Position numbers and translations under genes: made by a program | Source: PHAA01 sp034927445 | Lineage (GTDB): Bacteria > Bacillota > Syntrophomonadia > Syntrophomonadales > Syntrophomonadaceae | Length of the DNA stretch: 64,000 nt | Direction: 5' to 3' | Assembly: GCA_034927445.1 (NCBI GenBank) | Contig: JAYFPZ010000007.1 | Coordinates: 190,585-254,584 of the forward strand | Notes under the pieces: model-generated | Told to the model about the DNA's origin: nothing | Database searches by the model: none | What the model saw: only the letters and a program-made list of their open reading frames with translations | Shown: in pieces, positions 51,699 through 59,396 of the stretch | How positions within the stretch are numbered: the first letter of the stretch is position 1 | How the letters are laid out: each line of letters opens with the position of its first letter

Positions 51699-53261
51699 AT
51701 GAAATCAGCAGGAAGTACCTTTAAGCTTGGGCGGCTGGCTCTAGTCCTGTTGGCCCTGGCTGTAATATATTATGTTTTATTCCAATACCCTCAACCCGGG
51801 ATTGCCGATCAGGGAGACTTCGACCGGGTTATGAATGTATCCGGGTTAAGACTCCCCTTGGATAATATTAATGATTCAAATTTTGTGAGATTTCTCGACT
51901 ATCCCGTAACCGACTATCAGATCTATAATCTAAATACAGGCAGTATAATCACCAGGCTGACAGCAACCAGTATGACGTTTTTAATTACCCTGATAAGCTT
52001 AATATGTCAAATGGCAGGCCAGACAATTTTCAAAACCGGTTACCTGGCCCTGGCTTACGCTATCATTTACGTTTCCGCCCTTTATCTAATTATGAAATAC
52101 ATGAATATTAAAAGTGGGATCAAGCTGGCTATATTTGGGCTAATCACTTTGCTGGTATGCCTGGACGGGAATTATCTGGTATGGTTTAATAGCTTGTACG
52201 GAGAACCAATGATGATTACCGCTCTGACGTTGTACATGGCAGCTTGGGCCGGCTACCTGCATCATCGTTACGTTATGAGGGTTGAAGCGGGAGTATTCCC
52301 CCGCATAGTTTTTATAATTGCGGCGGCCTATTTGTTGCTGGGCTCTAAAATGCAAGTATTATCAGCCTTGCCCATATTGTTGATAATGGTAGGGAAGCTT
52401 CTGTGGGACAATAGACAGTTGTTAAAACCGTATCAGAAATGGTTAGCCGGCATTTTATATTGCGTTTTGATCATATATCCCCTTGGTTTGGGCCTGACCG
52501 ACCAGGACACCAACAACCGCCAGTACAATTCGGTTTTTTACGGAATATTGAAAGATTCACCTCATCCTGCCCAGGATTTATCCGATCTGGGCTTAAACCC
52601 TGACATGGCCGTGGAGGCCGGCAAACACTCTTTTCAGGATAAGGCCGACTATGTCAAATATGTACCGAATACCCAAATTACCCAGCAGGAGTTCTACAGC
52701 CAAATGTCCAACCTCAAGCTGATACAGTTCTATATTACCCACCCGGCCCGCTTGCTCCAGGGGATGGAATATACTGCCGGGCAGGCTTTTGCCACAACCA
52801 CCTTTTTGGGCAAGTATTCCCGGGAATACAGCGAAACGCCGGTAAGAGAGTTTAATCGATTTACCTGGTGGTCTTCCTTCCGGGAACAGTATCTTCCCAA
52901 ACATTTATGGTTTATCGGCTTAACCTATCTGGTTATTACTTCCGTTTCTCTGCTGGTCTATTTCAGGAACCGGGAATTTCCGGGGATCAAATCCCGGATA
53001 GGGTTGCTCTGGGGAATAATGGCTATAGGCCTGCTGCAATTCCCCATGCCTTATGTGGGCAATGGCCAGGCCGATACTTCCAAACAGCTTTTTCTGTTCA
53101 ACTTTATTTTTGATCTGCTGCTGACGGTGTCAGTCTGCTGGGGGTTGAGCAAATTGATCGACGTGGTCAGCTATTATGTTGCACGGTCGCGCACTTCCAA
53201 GACGACGTCCCGGCTGACTCTTTCCCCCAAAACAAATTACGGGCTGAGAAAAATTCAATGA
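51699..53261 (+). CDS. Multispanning membrane protein, possible glycosyltransferase-like
   Basis: The 520-residue protein has about ten membrane segments. The loop after the first helix contains ADQGDFDRVM, reminiscent of the acidic catalytic loop of GT-C/GT39-type lipid-dependent glycosyltransferases, and a large outside loop lies at about 270-390. The family is not firmly recognised. The start at 51699 follows AGGAAGG; an upstream ATG adds 23 residues of poor context. Its last codons (ATT CAA TGA) are the first bases of a dispersed GC-rich repeat, so the C terminus was set by that element. Confidence 0.6.
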   Translation: MKSAGSTFKLGRLALVLLALAVIYYVLFQYPQPGIADQGDFDRVMNVSGLRLPLDNINDSNFVRFLDYPVTDYQIYNLNTGSIITRLTATSMTFLITLISLICQMAGQTIFKTGYLALAYAIIYVSALYLIMKYMNIKSGIKLAIFGLITLLVCLDGNYLVWFNSLYGEPMMITALTLYMAAWAGYLHHRYVMRVEAGVFPRIVFIIAAAYLLLGSKMQVLSALPILLIMVGKLLWDNRQLLKPYQKWLAGILYCVLIIYPLGLGLTDQDTNNRQYNSVFYGILKDSPHPAQDLSDLGLNPDMAVEAGKHSFQDKADYVKYVPNTQITQQEFYSQMSNLKLIQFYITHPARLLQGMEYTAGQAFATTTFLGKYSREYSETPVREFNRFTWWSSFREQYLPKHLWFIGLTYLVITSVSLLVYFRNREFPGIKSRIGLLWGIMAIGLLQFPMPYVGNGQADTSKQLFLFNFIFDLLLTVSVCWGLSKLIDVVSYYVARSRTSKTTSRLTLSPKTNYGLRKIQ

Positions 53262-53447
53262 GCGCTTGCGCGAATTGTGCGCCAAAATGCGGGCGCTTTA
53301 GCGCCTACATTGCGCATTTTGTGTGCATCGCAACCCGAGCTTTTTATCAAACGCCCCCTTAGTCGGGGATTGAACCCGCCACTGAGGGACAGAATCGGTT
53401 TATCCTCCACCTGAAGAGGAAGGGGTCTTAGGGGCGTTTGATAAAAT
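53254..53447 (+). repeat. GC-rich composite repeat, copy 5 (long form)
   Basis: Starts AATTCAATGAGCGCTTGCGC, has the CGCCAAAATGCGGGCGC and GCGCATTTTGTGTGCATCGC blocks, and ends with arms ATCAAACGCCCC/GGGGCGTTTGAT about 75 bases apart. The internal part (GGGATTGAACCC...ATCGGTTTATCCTCC) matches copies 1 and 2 of the 12-kb array, so both long forms share an ancestor. The stop codon of the preceding gene lies within its first bases. Confidence 0.88.
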
Positions 53448-53566
53448 ACATTAGCAGCTTGGTTTACCAGCGCTTCCGGTATTAACTGTGAAAATACGGA
53501 CAGTATTATTGGCAAAAATCAGGTAAAAGCTTAAAATGTGGTTAATACATCCGCACGGCTCAGGAT

Positions 53567-53620
53567 GAATTCAATGAGCGCTTGCGCAAATTGCGCGCTA
53601 AACCGCAGGCGTTATAGGAG
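53567..53620 (+). repeat. GC-rich composite repeat, copy 6 (left-end fragment)
   Basis: AATTCAATGAGCGCTTGCGC, CAAATTGCGCGCTAAACCGC and GCGTTATAGGAGC match the left part of the other copies; the right part is missing. The AGGAG at its edge is the only ribosome-site-like sequence before the next gene. Confidence 0.75.
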
Positions 53621-53635
53621 CGTGATTATATTATT

Positions 53636-53950
53636 ATGAGTAAGGTGTTCGTGTACGGCAGATTTATGACTGGCGGCCATTACCACCAATATTACCTGCA
53701 GGGGCAGGCATTGCTGGGCAAAGGCTGGGTGGAGGGATATAAAAAATATGTCATGGGCGGCGGTTTGGACGCTATTCTCCCCCAGACCGGGGAACGCACG
53801 CAGGGTGAAGTATACGAGGTTGATCAGAAAACTATTGATAAACTGGACTTTCTTCACCTTAACATCACCCGTTTCGTCAAAGGCAAGGTTGAGGTGGCGC
53901 TGGATACCGGTGAAACTTTGGCCGCGGAAGCTTATATTATGAAGGGTTGA
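53636..53950 (+). CDS. Gamma-glutamylcyclotransferase-like (AIG2/GGCT fold) protein
   Basis: The 104-residue protein begins VFVYGRFMTGGHYHQYYL, matching the YGTLxxG substrate loop of the GGCT fold, and continues GEVYEVDQKTIDKLDFL. The usual catalytic glutamate in the following LDxxEG motif is not visible (LDFLHLN here), so enzymatic activity is doubtful. ATG at 53636 is about 15 bases from the nearest AGGAG, which belongs to a repeat fragment, so the start is less certain. Confidence 0.65.
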   Translation: MSKVFVYGRFMTGGHYHQYYLQGQALLGKGWVEGYKKYVMGGGLDAILPQTGERTQGEVYEVDQKTIDKLDFLHLNITRFVKGKVEVALDTGETLAAEAYIMKG

Positions 53951-54076
53951 GATAGCAGCAACATTCAGTCCTATTAAGCAACTATAACCGAATTATACCG
54001 ATCCCTGTAGATTAACCGCGCAGCCGCCCGGTATCTGCAATCAGGGGAGATATGGCTATGATTGGAGGTCTTTACA

Positions 54077-54481
54077 ATGCAGGAGGTTCATGTGGTTACC
54101 GCTTTTCTGGTCCATAGCGACAGGATATTACTGCTGCGGCGAAGCCGGCAAGTCGGTTCTTACCAGCAGCGGTGGGCGGGGATAAGCGGTTATGTTGAAG
54201 AAGATCAAACGCCGCTGCAGCAGGTTTGGGTGGAACTGGAGGAAGAGTCCGGCCTGACCGCCAGCGATCTTACCCTGCTGAAAGAGGGGGCACCCTTGGA
54301 AGTTGTTGATGATAACCTAGGACGTACCTGGGTAGTACATCCCTTTCGTTTCGGTCTTTCCCAGCCCGACAAGATAAAGATTGATTGGGAGCACAGCGAG
54401 TATAAATGGGTATATCCCCGGAAAATTATGGACCATACCTGCGTTCCCGGACTGTTTGAAGCCTGGCTGAGGGTTGAATGA
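54077..54481 (+). CDS. Nudix-domain protein with a degenerate Nudix box
   Basis: The 134-residue protein has the Nudix fold (VVTAFLVHSDRILLLRRS, WAGISGYVE). The box reads GYVEEDQTPLQQVWVELEEESGL: the first glutamate of GX5E is Q and the R of REUXEEXGU is V, while the EExG core remains. The start at 54077 follows GGAGG by eight bases. The gene overlaps the eIF2B-like gene by four bases. Nudix and eIF2B-like domains are known as fused or neighbouring pairs, so this may be a sensor or binding subunit rather than an active hydrolase. Confidence 0.8.
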   Translation: MQEVHVVTAFLVHSDRILLLRRSRQVGSYQQRWAGISGYVEEDQTPLQQVWVELEEESGLTASDLTLLKEGAPLEVVDDNLGRTWVVHPFRFGLSQPDKIKIDWEHSEYKWVYPRKIMDHTCVPGLFEAWLRVE

Positions 54482-55323
54482 GAGCCATGCACGAAGCTGT
54501 CATTGCCATAAAAAATGATAAAATTCACGGAGCCGGCTATTTAACCGATAAAGCTCTGGAGGCTGTTAAAAATGCGGTTCAAACCAGTCAGGCCCGTAAT
54601 CCTGAAGAATTCCTGCGGGAAATATCCGGTCTCACCTATGAACTTCAGGAATGCCGCCCGGCTATGGCATCCATCGCCAATTGTTCATCCAGATTTAGGA
54701 CCGAACTGCAAAAAGACTGGGGCAGCGGTACGGATTTGAATTCCCTGCGGGCAGCTGCTTTAACCATAGTGCAGAATATTAAGCGTGATTTTATACGGGC
54801 ACGTGACCAAGCCATCGAGGCTGGTGCCAGCCTTATTGAAAATAAAGATGTAATCATGACCTGCAGCTATAGTTCGACGATTGTTCAAACCATGGCCCGG
54901 GCCCGCGGCCAGGGGAAGTCGTTTCAAATTATGGCGGCCGAATCAAGGGAATTTCCCGGAGCGGTGGCTTACGGTGACAAAATGGCCGCTGACTTATCCG
55001 GACAGGGGATAAAATGCCATACCTTCCCGGATACCGATATCCGGACCATGGCCCCACAGGCGGACAAAATTATGGTTGGAGCGGATGCCATTCTCCCTGA
55101 TGGCTCCCTGCTGAATGGTTATCCCACGGCTGAATTGGCCTTGGCTGCAGGCGACGCCAATTTACCCTTTTATACCATATGCGAAAGCCCCAAGTTTTTA
55201 CCTCGGGGTAAGATTGAAACGCTGGAAAAAGGATTCAACCTGGTTCCTTCCCGTCTTGTATCCGCCGTGGTGAGCGAAAAGGGAATATTAACCCCTTACC
55301 AGATAGATCAGCTGACTAATTAA
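54478..55323 (+). CDS. eIF2B alpha/beta/delta-like protein (sugar-phosphate isomerase family)
   Basis: The 281-residue protein has the eIF2B/MtnA/ribose-1,5-bisphosphate isomerase fold. VIMTCSYSSTIVQTMARA holds the catalytic-type cysteine, and MVGADAILPDGSLLNGYPTAELALAA the conserved aspartate, with NGYPT in place of the usual NKxGT. It is likely an isomerase of a phosphorylated sugar or nucleoside derivative rather than a translation factor. It overlaps the Nudix gene by four bases; both should be made together. Confidence 0.82.
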   Translation: MRAMHEAVIAIKNDKIHGAGYLTDKALEAVKNAVQTSQARNPEEFLREISGLTYELQECRPAMASIANCSSRFRTELQKDWGSGTDLNSLRAAALTIVQNIKRDFIRARDQAIEAGASLIENKDVIMTCSYSSTIVQTMARARGQGKSFQIMAAESREFPGAVAYGDKMAADLSGQGIKCHTFPDTDIRTMAPQADKIMVGADAILPDGSLLNGYPTAELALAAGDANLPFYTICESPKFLPRGKIETLEKGFNLVPSRLVSAVVSEKGILTPYQIDQLTN

Positions 55324-55458
55324 GAGCATGGCCTAAATTCAGGCAGAAACTACTTTAGTGGCGGATGACAATTTCGGGCAATAAGTAAAATTCTCTGCCA
55401 AACGGGGGCTAAATTATATATAATCGTTAACATAACCTTGCACCTTCGGAGGTTACCC

Positions 55459-56091
55459 ATGTTAGACCCACATAATTTGAAACTGTTTGTTGCAGCCGCA
55501 CTGGCATTGCTGCTCATACCCGGCCCCTCGGTTCTTTATGTAACCACGCGCAGCGTTGATCAAGGGCGTGCGGCCGGTCTCGTATCGGTAGGAGGTATTG
55601 CTCTGGGGAGCGCAACGCTGGCCTTATGTGCCGCAGCAGGGTTATCTGCCATTTTGGCCTCATCCCATGTGGCTTTTAATATAGTAAAGTATCTCGGGGC
55701 CGCTTATCTCATTTATCTGGGCATAACCCGCCTTTTAAGCCGCGAAAACTTAAAGCCAGCCTTAGTCGAGCGTCAAAAGCTGGCCAATGTATTTATGCAG
55801 GGAGCCGTGGTAGCGTTTCTAAATCCCAAAACCGCACTCTTCTACCTGGCATTTCTTCCTCAGTTCGTGGATGTAGCCCGGGGGCATGTGGGAGAACAAA
55901 CGCTTTTACTGGGAATAACCCTGGTTGGACTGGGCATCTGCACTGACAGCATCTATGCCTTGATGGCCAGCACTTTGAGAAACTGGCTGCAGCGGCAGGG
56001 GGCTATGGCAGGCGGACAACGCTACGTTTCTGGCGGTATTTATGTAGCGCTTGGGGTTGTTGCCGCTCTTGCAGGCACCGGGAAGCATTGA
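55459..56091 (+). CDS. LysE/RhtB-family exporter
   Basis: The 210-residue membrane protein has six hydrophobic segments and begins LFVAAALALLLIPGPSVLYVTTRSVDQGRAAGLVSVGGIALGS, the LysE/RhtB signature, with FLNPKTALFYLAFLPQF in the middle. It exports amino acids or small metabolites; the substrate is not known. The start at 55459 follows CGGAGGT; the open frame upstream is seven codons longer. Confidence 0.88.
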   Translation: MLDPHNLKLFVAAALALLLIPGPSVLYVTTRSVDQGRAAGLVSVGGIALGSATLALCAAAGLSAILASSHVAFNIVKYLGAAYLIYLGITRLLSRENLKPALVERQKLANVFMQGAVVAFLNPKTALFYLAFLPQFVDVARGHVGEQTLLLGITLVGLGICTDSIYALMASTLRNWLQRQGAMAGGQRYVSGGIYVALGVVAALAGTGKH

Positions 56092-56226
56092 GGCTGCACC
56101 CCGCTAAGCGTCTCCTTCAACTCATCCAGCCAATCAACCCAGGGTTATACCCCGCTACCCCGCTATATTATTAAAAATCAGCCGGCCTATAAAAATCGCC
56201 GCAGCCGGCAGTAAAACTACAACCGC

Positions 56227-56607
56227 TTAACCCTTCCATAAACCGTGCAGGTTGCAATATTCTCTCAGTACGATCGGCTCTCCGCCGGCCTCGATACAGA
56301 AGCTGGCCTGGGGTTCCTGCCCGGGTTTTAAAAACTCCCGATAGGCTTTATTCCCAACCACTACTTCTATCCACTGGATATAGTGCTCCTCGGCCATGGG
56401 ATGGGGAACACTGCCTACTTTGACCGTAAGAACTCCATTTTCCAGGTTACCCACCGGGATATGTTTTTCATAGGCCGCATCCACCGTATTTTCCTCAATC
56501 AACTTCATGGGCTGACCACAGCAATGCATTTCACCCTTGCCTTCAAAGAGCATTTCCACGATATTGCCACACACATCACATTTATAAATGCCTAAGAATT
56601 TTGCCAT
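56227..56607 (-). CDS. Desulfoferrodoxin (superoxide reductase, two-iron class)
   Basis: The 126-residue protein has an N-terminal desulforedoxin domain with four cysteine ligands (YKCDVCGN and HCCGQPM). The superoxide-reductase centre follows with ligands in EKHIPV, HPMAEEHYIQWI and CNLHG. It reduces superoxide to hydrogen peroxide in the cytoplasm of anaerobes. The start at 56607 has GGAGGG six bases upstream; a longer open frame adds 42 residues that run through the promoter and is rejected. Confidence 0.95.
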   Translation of the reverse strand: MAKFLGIYKCDVCGNIVEMLFEGKGEMHCCGQPMKLIEENTVDAAYEKHIPVGNLENGVLTVKVGSVPHPMAEEHYIQWIEVVVGNKAYREFLKPGQEPQASFCIEAGGEPIVLREYCNLHGLWKG

Positions 56608-56647
56608 AATTATCCCTCCATATTGTTTACTAAAATGGTATAGTTTT

Positions 56648-56676
56648 ATACTATTAGTCTTGTCGTTCTTTGTCAA
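56648..56676 (-). promoter_or_regulatory. Predicted promoter and palindrome of the desulfoferrodoxin gene
   Basis: TTGACA (56676-56671) and TAGTAT (56653-56648) with a 17-base spacer. The -10 lies inside the palindrome TAGTATAAAACTA, a possible operator for a stress regulator; PerR was considered but the match to its box is poor. Confidence 0.6.
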
Positions 56677-56745
56677 GCTCATTTTTTGAAAAAGAGAAGT
56701 TATTTTATCCTTTGGCCCAATCATGAAATGCATTTTTAGGCTTAA

Positions 56746-57051
56746 TCAGGCCAGCAATTCCATAACCAATACCACCAGACAAGCACTTACTGATACTTTA
56801 AATAAACTTGATCCTCGATATGCCAGTACAACTGCCGCCGCAAACCCTGCCATTCCTGACCAGAGACTGGCGGTAGCTGAAAGTATTGCCGGGAAAGTCA
56901 TAACTGCCAGGGTTACATAGGGCACATAATATAAAAATGAACGAATGGCAGTACTCTTTATTTCCTTCCTAATCAGGGCGAGTGGCAGCATACGAATCAA
57001 ATAAGTAATAACTGCCATTATCAATATGTAAATATACACATTATGACTCAT
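56746..57051 (-). CDS. azlD: AzlD-family branched-chain amino acid transport protein
   Basis: The 101-residue membrane protein has about four hydrophobic segments (YIYILIMAVITYLIRMLPLALI at the start). It is the small partner of AzlC, together exporting branched-chain amino acids. The start at 57051 lies inside the last codons of azlC (11-base overlap) and follows GGAGA. Confidence 0.88.
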   Translation of the reverse strand: MSHNVYIYILIMAVITYLIRMLPLALIRKEIKSTAIRSFLYYVPYVTLAVMTFPAILSATASLWSGMAGFAAAVVLAYRGSSLFKVSVSACLVVLVMELLA

Positions 57052-57766
57052 GAATTGTCTCCGTTTCTCCTGGAACAGGCATAAAAACTGCTGCTGTTCC
57101 CGCAATAGCAACCGTCAAAATAATAATTTTAAATCCTGAAGAGATATGGTTCAGGGGTGGTATCTTAGTAAACAGGAAACTGATTGCCATGGATGCGGAA
57201 ATCAACCCGGTTAAAATTCTGTTCCCCTTGGCCGGAGGAACAATAACCGCTATGAACATTCCATACAGTGCCACACCTAATGCACTTAGCATTCTTGCCG
57301 GAAGAATGTTGCCGGCTCCTACCCCCAGGCATGTCCCCAAGGCCCAGCCCGGTAAAGCAATAGCAATCAAACCGTAAGTATAAAATGGATTCAGCTTACC
57401 ATTAACACTAATTGATAAACCAAATATCTCGTCGGTGATATCAAACGCCATAAGAAGTCGGTGAAATAAAGGGGTATCAGCGTTCAATTTTTGTGACAAG
57501 GCGCAGGACATCAAAATATAGCGCATGTTGACAATAAACTGCATAACCGCCATTTCCAGATAAGAGGCCCCGGAGCTGATCAATCCAAAAGCCGCGAATT
57601 CACCCGCAGATGTATTATTCGTAATTGACATCAAGGTTCCCTGAAATACAGTCATTCCCGCATTTTTGGCAGCTATACCCAAAGTGAATGAGACTGCCAG
57701 GTATCCCAAAAAAATAGGAAAACCATTCCGTACTCCGGTTTTAAACCAACTCAGATTAGCATTCAA
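57041..57766 (-). CDS. azlC: AzlC-family branched-chain amino acid exporter
   Basis: The 241-residue permease has NGFPIFLGYLAVSFTLGIAAKNAGM, TNNTSAGEFAAFGLI and FIVNMRYILMSCALSQ, all typical of AzlC. The preferred start is TTG at 57766, eight bases after GAGGTG; upstream in-frame methionines would extend into the LysR operator region. Divergent to the LysR gene that probably controls it. Confidence 0.9.
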   Translation of the reverse strand: MNANLSWFKTGVRNGFPIFLGYLAVSFTLGIAAKNAGMTVFQGTLMSITNNTSAGEFAAFGLISSGASYLEMAVMQFIVNMRYILMSCALSQKLNADTPLFHRLLMAFDITDEIFGLSISVNGKLNPFYTYGLIAIALPGWALGTCLGVGAGNILPARMLSALGVALYGMFIAVIVPPAKGNRILTGLISASMAISFLFTKIPPLNHISSGFKIIILTVAIAGTAAVFMPVPGETETIHES

Positions 57767-57841
57767 TTCCAATACACCTCTTTTATTGCTGTCCATTTTA
57801 TCAGTGAATTTGACATCAATAAAACGAATATTTATGATGAT

Positions 57842-57862
57842 ATTATTAGTTTTACTAATAAT
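57842..57862. promoter_or_regulatory. Perfect palindrome between azlC and the LysR gene, likely operator
   Basis: ATTATTAGT and ACTAATAAT form a nine-base inverted repeat with a three-base centre, 14 bases before the LysR start codon. It has the T-N11-A layout of LysR-type sites. It probably serves autoregulation and control of azlCD. Confidence 0.65.
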
Positions 57863-57876
57863 AGAGGGGTCAGAGA

Positions 57877-58746
57877 ATGACACGATATGATGCATTCATG
57901 AAAATAATCGAAATGGGAAGTTTCACCAGAGCGGCGATGGAACTTGGATATACACAATCAGCAATCAGCCAGATAGTACATTCTCTGGAAGAGGAACTTT
58001 CAACCACATTAATTATGCGTTCGCGAAAAGGAATTACCCTGACTCCCGATGGGGAAGAGTTTTTGCCCTATATAAAAAAAGTGTATTATGCACATCGGGA
58101 GCTTATGGAAAAGCATAAAGAAATGCAGGGTTTGCAGAGTGGAATCATCCGTATTGGGACCTTTACCAGTGTTTCGTGCAACTATCTTCCCCAATTGATG
58201 AAGGATTTCAAAGAGACATATCATTCCGTTCATTTTGAACTTCAGCAGGGTGAGTATACAAGTATTGCCGAATGGATAAAAGAAGGCAGCGTTGATTTTG
58301 GTTTCGTAAATCCTTCTGCCGTATCAGGCCTTACTATGGTTCCTTTAATGTCAGACGAAATGCTGGCAGTGCTGCCTGCCGAACACCCCTTATCTGCACA
58401 TAAAAAAGTCACCTTAGAAGAATTATCCCATGAACCATACATTTTATTGGATGAAGGAGAAGTAAGCGGACCGTTAGAGTTTTTTAAACAGAATAATTTG
58501 AACCCCAATATCCAATACCGGATTTTCGATGATTATACAATAATGTCTATGATTGAAAAAGGGCTGGGAATTTCTATTTTACCCAAATTAGTATTAAGCA
58601 GATCTAACTATAACATTGTTCCCAAGCAAATATCTCCCCCAATTGTTCGTACCATTGCATTAGCATACAGAAACAAAAATGTGCTGCCTATTGCCAGTAG
58701 ATATTTCATAGATTTCATTATCGAACAAAATGGCAGCAGTGAATAG
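57877..58746 (+). CDS. LysR-family transcriptional regulator
   Basis: The 289-residue regulator has an N-terminal winged helix (KIIEMGSFTRAAMELGYTQSAISQIVHSLEEEL) and a periplasmic-binding-protein-like effector domain (IRIGTFTSVSCNYLPQLMKDF...). It is divergent from azlCD with a palindrome between them, so it probably governs branched-chain amino acid export. The effector is unknown. ATG at 57877 follows AGAGGGG. Confidence 0.9.
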   Translation: MTRYDAFMKIIEMGSFTRAAMELGYTQSAISQIVHSLEEELSTTLIMRSRKGITLTPDGEEFLPYIKKVYYAHRELMEKHKEMQGLQSGIIRIGTFTSVSCNYLPQLMKDFKETYHSVHFELQQGEYTSIAEWIKEGSVDFGFVNPSAVSGLTMVPLMSDEMLAVLPAEHPLSAHKKVTLEELSHEPYILLDEGEVSGPLEFFKQNNLNPNIQYRIFDDYTIMSMIEKGLGISILPKLVLSRSNYNIVPKQISPPIVRTIALAYRNKNVLPIASRYFIDFIIEQNGSSE

Positions 58747-58801
58747 GATTCACGTGTGGCCATAAGACAGATAAAATTTCCCTTTCTTGATAGTCAACCT
58801 A

Positions 58802-58855
58802 TTGTCAAAAGGTAAAAGTTGCTCTATACTCTGCTTGATAATGAATATCATTATT
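58802..58855 (+). promoter_or_regulatory. fur promoter with overlapping Fur box
   Basis: TTGTCA (58802-58807) and TATACT (58825-58830) have a 17-base spacer. GATAATGAATATCATTATT at 58837-58855 matches the 19-base Fur consensus at 16 positions and covers the expected transcription start, indicating negative autoregulation. Confidence 0.8.
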
Positions 58856-58868
58856 TGGAGTGATCGGT

Positions 58869-59294
58869 ATGGATCAGCAAATACAAGCTAAATTAAATCA
58901 AGGTGAATATAAGTTAACCCGCCAAAGGAAAGTAATTTTGGAGGTAATGCAGGAGACCCAGGGAGAGCATCTAAGCGCTGAGGAAGTGCTGCAGGCAGCG
59001 CGGAAGAAAGCTCCCACCCTTGGCATTGCCACTGTCTATCGGACCCTGGAACGCCTGGCCAGTTTGGACATACTATATAAGACTATGTTTGATGAAGGCA
59101 AGTATCGCTATGAATTAGCCGACAATACGCAGCATCAGCATCATCATATCCAGTGCCTGCACTGCGGCCGAATATTCGAGTTAGATGAGAAACTGCTGGA
59201 CAGCGTTGAGAAGCAGGTTGAAGAACAAGGGTTTTCAGTCGTTAACCACCGGCTCACCATTTATGCATTCTGTCCGGAATGCGGGAAACACTGA
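58869..59294 (+). CDS. fur: Fur-family metal-dependent repressor
   Basis: The 141-residue protein has a winged-helix domain (LTRQRKVILEVMQETQGEHLSAEEVL...GIATVYRTLERL), the metal-site histidines in HQHHHIQCLHCG, and two CxxC pairs (CLHCG and CPECG) for structural zinc. The flanking Fur boxes and the downstream feo gene favour iron-sensing Fur over PerR or Zur. The start at 58869 follows GGAG by eight bases. Confidence 0.9.
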   Translation: MDQQIQAKLNQGEYKLTRQRKVILEVMQETQGEHLSAEEVLQAARKKAPTLGIATVYRTLERLASLDILYKTMFDEGKYRYELADNTQHQHHHIQCLHCGRIFELDEKLLDSVEKQVEEQGFSVVNHRLTIYAFCPECGKH

Positions 59295-59313
59295 AAATTG
59301 TCTCAAGATTTTT

Positions 59314-59332
59314 GATAATGATTATTATTACT
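59314..59332 (+). promoter_or_regulatory. Fur-box-like site upstream of feoAB
   Basis: GATAATGATTATTATTACT, about 65 bases before the feo start, matches the Fur box well in its left half and partly in its right half. Confidence 0.65.
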
Positions 59333-59396
59333 AAACAATTCCAGCCCGCAATGCTATTTATTGATTTTTTGAGGTTAGAGTGGTGAAACATAAAAA

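Noticed and set aside
56648..56676. PerR box at the desulfoferrodoxin promoter
   Set aside because: The palindrome TAGTATAAAACTA differs too much from the TTATAAT-type PerR consensus to name the regulator.
56608..56733. Longer N terminus for desulfoferrodoxin
   Set aside because: The extension runs through the promoter and palindrome; a proper ribosome site sits before the internal ATG.
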